Source: a virus. Taken from it: DNA of 47,362 nucleotides. Position 1 is the stretch's first letter; each line of letters opens with the position of its first letter. The notes beneath the pieces are model-generated. The model was not told the DNA's origin and ran no database searches. It saw only the letters and a program-made list of their open reading frames with translations. Positions 46,878 through 47,362 of this stretch are shown piece by piece. A program made the translations under genes and the position numbers. The stretch covers positions 1-47,362 of IMG/VR virus record IMGVR_UViG_3300034110_001256; one strand, given 5' to 3'.

Positions 46878-47362
46878 GCTGCCACCTCATCGGCCTGAGG
46901 GACACAATAGCGGATGCGATGATCGTCCGGCAGATAGTCGCGAAAGACCGCCACGGCTTCGTCCAGGCTAGGGTGGCGCGCGCCCATCCCGCCCTCATGC
47001 GAGCGCTCATGAAACGAGAGTTCGAAATGCCCATTGGCTTTGGCGCGGATCTCGCCACGGATGCGAGCTTCGTGGCAGAGGAACACGAAGAGCGTGAGAG
47101 GGAAATAGTCGAACGTGGCCATACGGCCGTCACGCCATGGCACGAACATGCGACCAACCTTTGCGCTGGCGTCAACGCCCCAATCGACCTTGTCCCAGTT
47201 TACAGGAGCATTGTAGATGCCGCCGCCCACCATCCCGCAAATGTCCATGACCTTTGCCTGGAACGAGGTCAGCTTTTCCGGGGCAGGCCTATAGGCCCGC
47301 CGCTTGGCGTAGATCTCATTCGCGGCCTTGTTGTTTTCCTCCGCCCAACCGGCGTGATCCAT
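46874..47362 (-). CDS. hypothetical phage protein at window edge (162 aa)
   Basis: Protein of 162 residues beginning MDHAGWAEENNKAANEIY, with its ATG at the last three bases of the window. It may be complete or may begin further right. I do not recognise it. The middle is aromatic (VPWRDGRMATFDYFPLTLFV), and HERSHEGGMGARHPSLDEAV near the end is a usual tail of phage early proteins. The operon promoter must lie outside the window. Confidence 0.6.
   Translation of the reverse strand: MDHAGWAEENNKAANEIYAKRRAYRPAPEKLTSFQAKVMDICGMVGGGIYNAPVNWDKVDWGVDASAKVGRMFVPWRDGRMATFDYFPLTLFVFLCHEARIRGEIRAKANGHFELSFHERSHEGGMGARHPSLDEAVAVFRDYLPDDHRIRYCVPQADEVAA

Noticed and set aside
1-47362. Diversity-generating retroelement as in BPP-1
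   Set aside because: Structural genes resemble BPP-1, but no reverse transcriptase, template repeat or variable repeat is seen in this window.
1-47362. CRISPR array, tRNA or rRNA genes
   Set aside because: No regularly spaced direct repeats of the right size and no cloverleaf or rRNA-like sequence were noticed. The only repeat arrays are the operators and the iterons.

Overview
The window is the left part of a temperate phage genome integrated in a high-GC alphaproteobacterium, most likely a sphingomonad. Reasons: high GC, a GapR-type (DUF2312) domain, GTTC-N7-GTTC LexA boxes of the alphaproteobacterial type, and a chromosomal-type alpha/beta hydrolase flanking an integrase. Only the left boundary (about 952-1042) can be in view. 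The right end of the prophage lies beyond 47362. No gap longer than 300 bases lacks a gene.

Layout. 1-951: host-type hydrolase. 1043-5925: a tightly overlapping leftward operon of 13 genes that ends in an AlpA-like regulator and a tyrosine integrase, with many small unknowns, a winged-helix protein and a sulfotransferase-like protein. 5926-7252: the lysogeny switch, with a LexA/CI-type repressor, a divergent leaderless regulator, and five copies of a 16-base operator, two of which fill the -35/-10 spacers of the opposing early promoters. 7499-12272: the rightward early/replication genes: a GapR-FtsK-gamma fusion, a DNA methyltransferase, a Gp49-family protein, RusA, a T5orf172 protein, and an O-like initiator that carries an iteron array inside its own gene. 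12265-39316: the late genes: terminase, T7-like portal, Bordetella phage BPP-1-like capsid genes, tail tube proteins, very large internal virion proteins, a tail spike, then holin, endolysin and lipoprotein. This predicts a podovirus. 39331-47362: small accessory genes, then a leftward operon with DUF1643, an SNF2 helicase with a PD-(D/E)XK nuclease, DUF4326, HNH, DUF5131 and ASCH proteins.

The strongest unexplained signal is a bipartite motif, GTCGATTCAA(C/G), 16 bases, then (A/C)TA. It occurs six times in the late region and always points at + strand genes. One copy directly follows a terminator and another sits about 10 bases before a gene with no ribosome binding site, so it looks like a phage late promoter family. 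The second is the GapR-FtsK-gamma fusion. It is encoded beside an origin whose iterons are bracketed by a 13-base inverted repeat that contains two diverging matches to the FtsK recognition octamer GGGNAGGG. Host LexA probably controls two transcription units directly, in addition to the phage repressor.

All calls come from reading the sequence and its translations. No database search was run, and family names rest on remembered motifs.
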